NCBI GenBank assembly: GCA_027858355.1
Contig: JAQICW010000371.1
Span: 1-5,650 of the forward strand
Length of the DNA stretch: 5,650 bases
Direction: 5' to 3'
DNA from: Desulfobacula sp.
GTDB lineage: Bacteria; Desulfobacterota; Desulfobacteria; Desulfobacterales; Desulfobacteraceae
In this document: positions 5,441-5,650 of the stretch, one piece after another
Layout: each line of letters opens with the position of its first letter
How positions within the stretch are numbered: position 1 is the first letter of the stretch
The notes under the pieces: model-generated
What the model was told of the DNA's origin: nothing
Database searches by the model: none
Seen by the model: the letters and a program-made list of their open reading frames with translations, nothing else
Translations under genes and position numbers: made by a program

Positions 5441-5465
5441 AGATCTGGTACCTCCTCAGATCTAT
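5439..5465 (-). promoter_or_regulatory. perfect 9-bp hairpin presenting the Shine-Dalgarno in its loop
   Basis: On the minus strand, ATAGATCTG and CAGATCTAT are perfect inverted repeats around a 9-nt loop, AGGAGGTAC, that contains a complete Shine-Dalgarno. The 3' arm runs into the candidate ATA start codon of the zinc-finger gene (5438-5440), so two of that codon's bases would be paired. This could be a translational control element or a protein-binding palindrome in DNA. Confidence 0.6.
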
Positions 5466-5497
5466 GATAATCCTATACGAAAGGCTGGTGGGGTATT

Positions 5498-5512
5498 ATT
5501 TAAAAAATAAGG
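5498..5512. repeat. AT-rich inverted repeat TTATTT-AAA-AAATAA
   Basis: A perfect 6-bp inverted repeat with a 3-nt centre lies next to the G-runs (the last bases are approximate at the G boundary). In the minus direction it follows TTGACC at about 17 nt, so it also overlaps a possible -10 region (TATTTT) for the zinc-finger gene. Confidence 0.35.
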
Positions 5513-5538
5513 GGTGGGGTCTGCGGGGTCAAACGGGG
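5511..5538 (+). other. four-run G-quadruplex motif
   Basis: The plus strand has four runs of GGGG at 5511-5514, 5516-5519, 5525-5528 and 5535-5538, with loops of 1 (T), 5 (TCTGC) and 6 (TCAAAC) bases. This satisfies the canonical G-quadruplex pattern in otherwise AT-rich DNA; another GGGG lies at 5489-5492. The G-rich strand is the template strand for the zinc-finger gene, about 70-100 bp upstream of its start. Confidence 0.65.
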
Positions 5539-5650
5539 AAAACTATCAACAAAAAAACTGGCAACATAATTGGAGATAGAGATAATTTTTGTTCAGTCAC
5601 CGGGAGAGGAATTTTTCAAGCTCTGCTAAAATGTGATCTATATATTATCA

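Noticed and set aside
5597..5644. Minus-strand IDHILAELEKFLSR reading just inside the right edge
   Set aside because: It looks like a protein C-terminus, but two in-frame stops precede it within the window, leaving only 16 codons.
1..5650. CRISPR arrays, tRNA or rRNA genes, complete insertion sequences
   Set aside because: No regularly spaced repeats, no cloverleaf-like or rRNA-like sequence and no transposase were seen on either strand.

Overview
The window is about 60% AT. It reads as part of the chromosome of a Gram-negative anaerobe, most likely a deltaproteobacterial sulfate reducer of the Desulfobacterales type. That placement is inferred from the flavour of the proteins: a MEDS sensor next to a GAF/PAS sensor, 'SSFQMLAMFRRGLFY'-type MFS permeases, and a small Cys4 protein of a kind I recall from such genomes. 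There is no taxonomic marker gene here.

Left part (1-1272, minus strand): a two-gene signalling unit. A 215-residue stand-alone MEDS (DcmR-type) sensory protein is followed 10 nt later by the first 175 residues of a GAF-like/coiled-coil/PAS sensor protein that runs off the left edge. A strong Shine-Dalgarno, a good sigma70-type promoter and a 13-bp palindrome lie upstream of the MEDS gene. The layout suggests one operon in which a MEDS input protein works with a separate sensor, probably a kinase.

Middle (1245-2221): about 1 kb without an intact gene. It holds opposed promoter-like sequences, several foldable inverted repeats (one resembling one arm of a TPP riboswitch), and decayed coding sequence. 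The clearest decayed piece is the last ~67 codons of an MFS transporter on the minus strand with an internal stop.

Centre-right (2222-5054, plus strand): two intact but mutually unlike 12-TM MFS permeases. Between them lies a coding-like stretch with no start codon that appears to carry a one-base frameshift. Substrates cannot be told from sequence.

Right end (5066-5650, minus strand): a convergent small Cys4 zinc-finger-like protein whose reading frame has no ATG/GTG/TTG start upstream of the Cys motif. A strong Shine-Dalgarno sits in the loop of a perfect 9-bp hairpin just before a candidate ATA start, and a four-run G-quadruplex motif lies further upstream.

Overall, this is a sensor operon and a transporter pair separated by gene remnants. 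I see no convincing evidence of a complete new multi-gene system. The most interesting items are the start-less zinc-finger gene with its hairpin-presented ribosome site, the split MEDS sensor with a possible metal-binding Cys/His cluster, and the decayed genes around the MFS pair.
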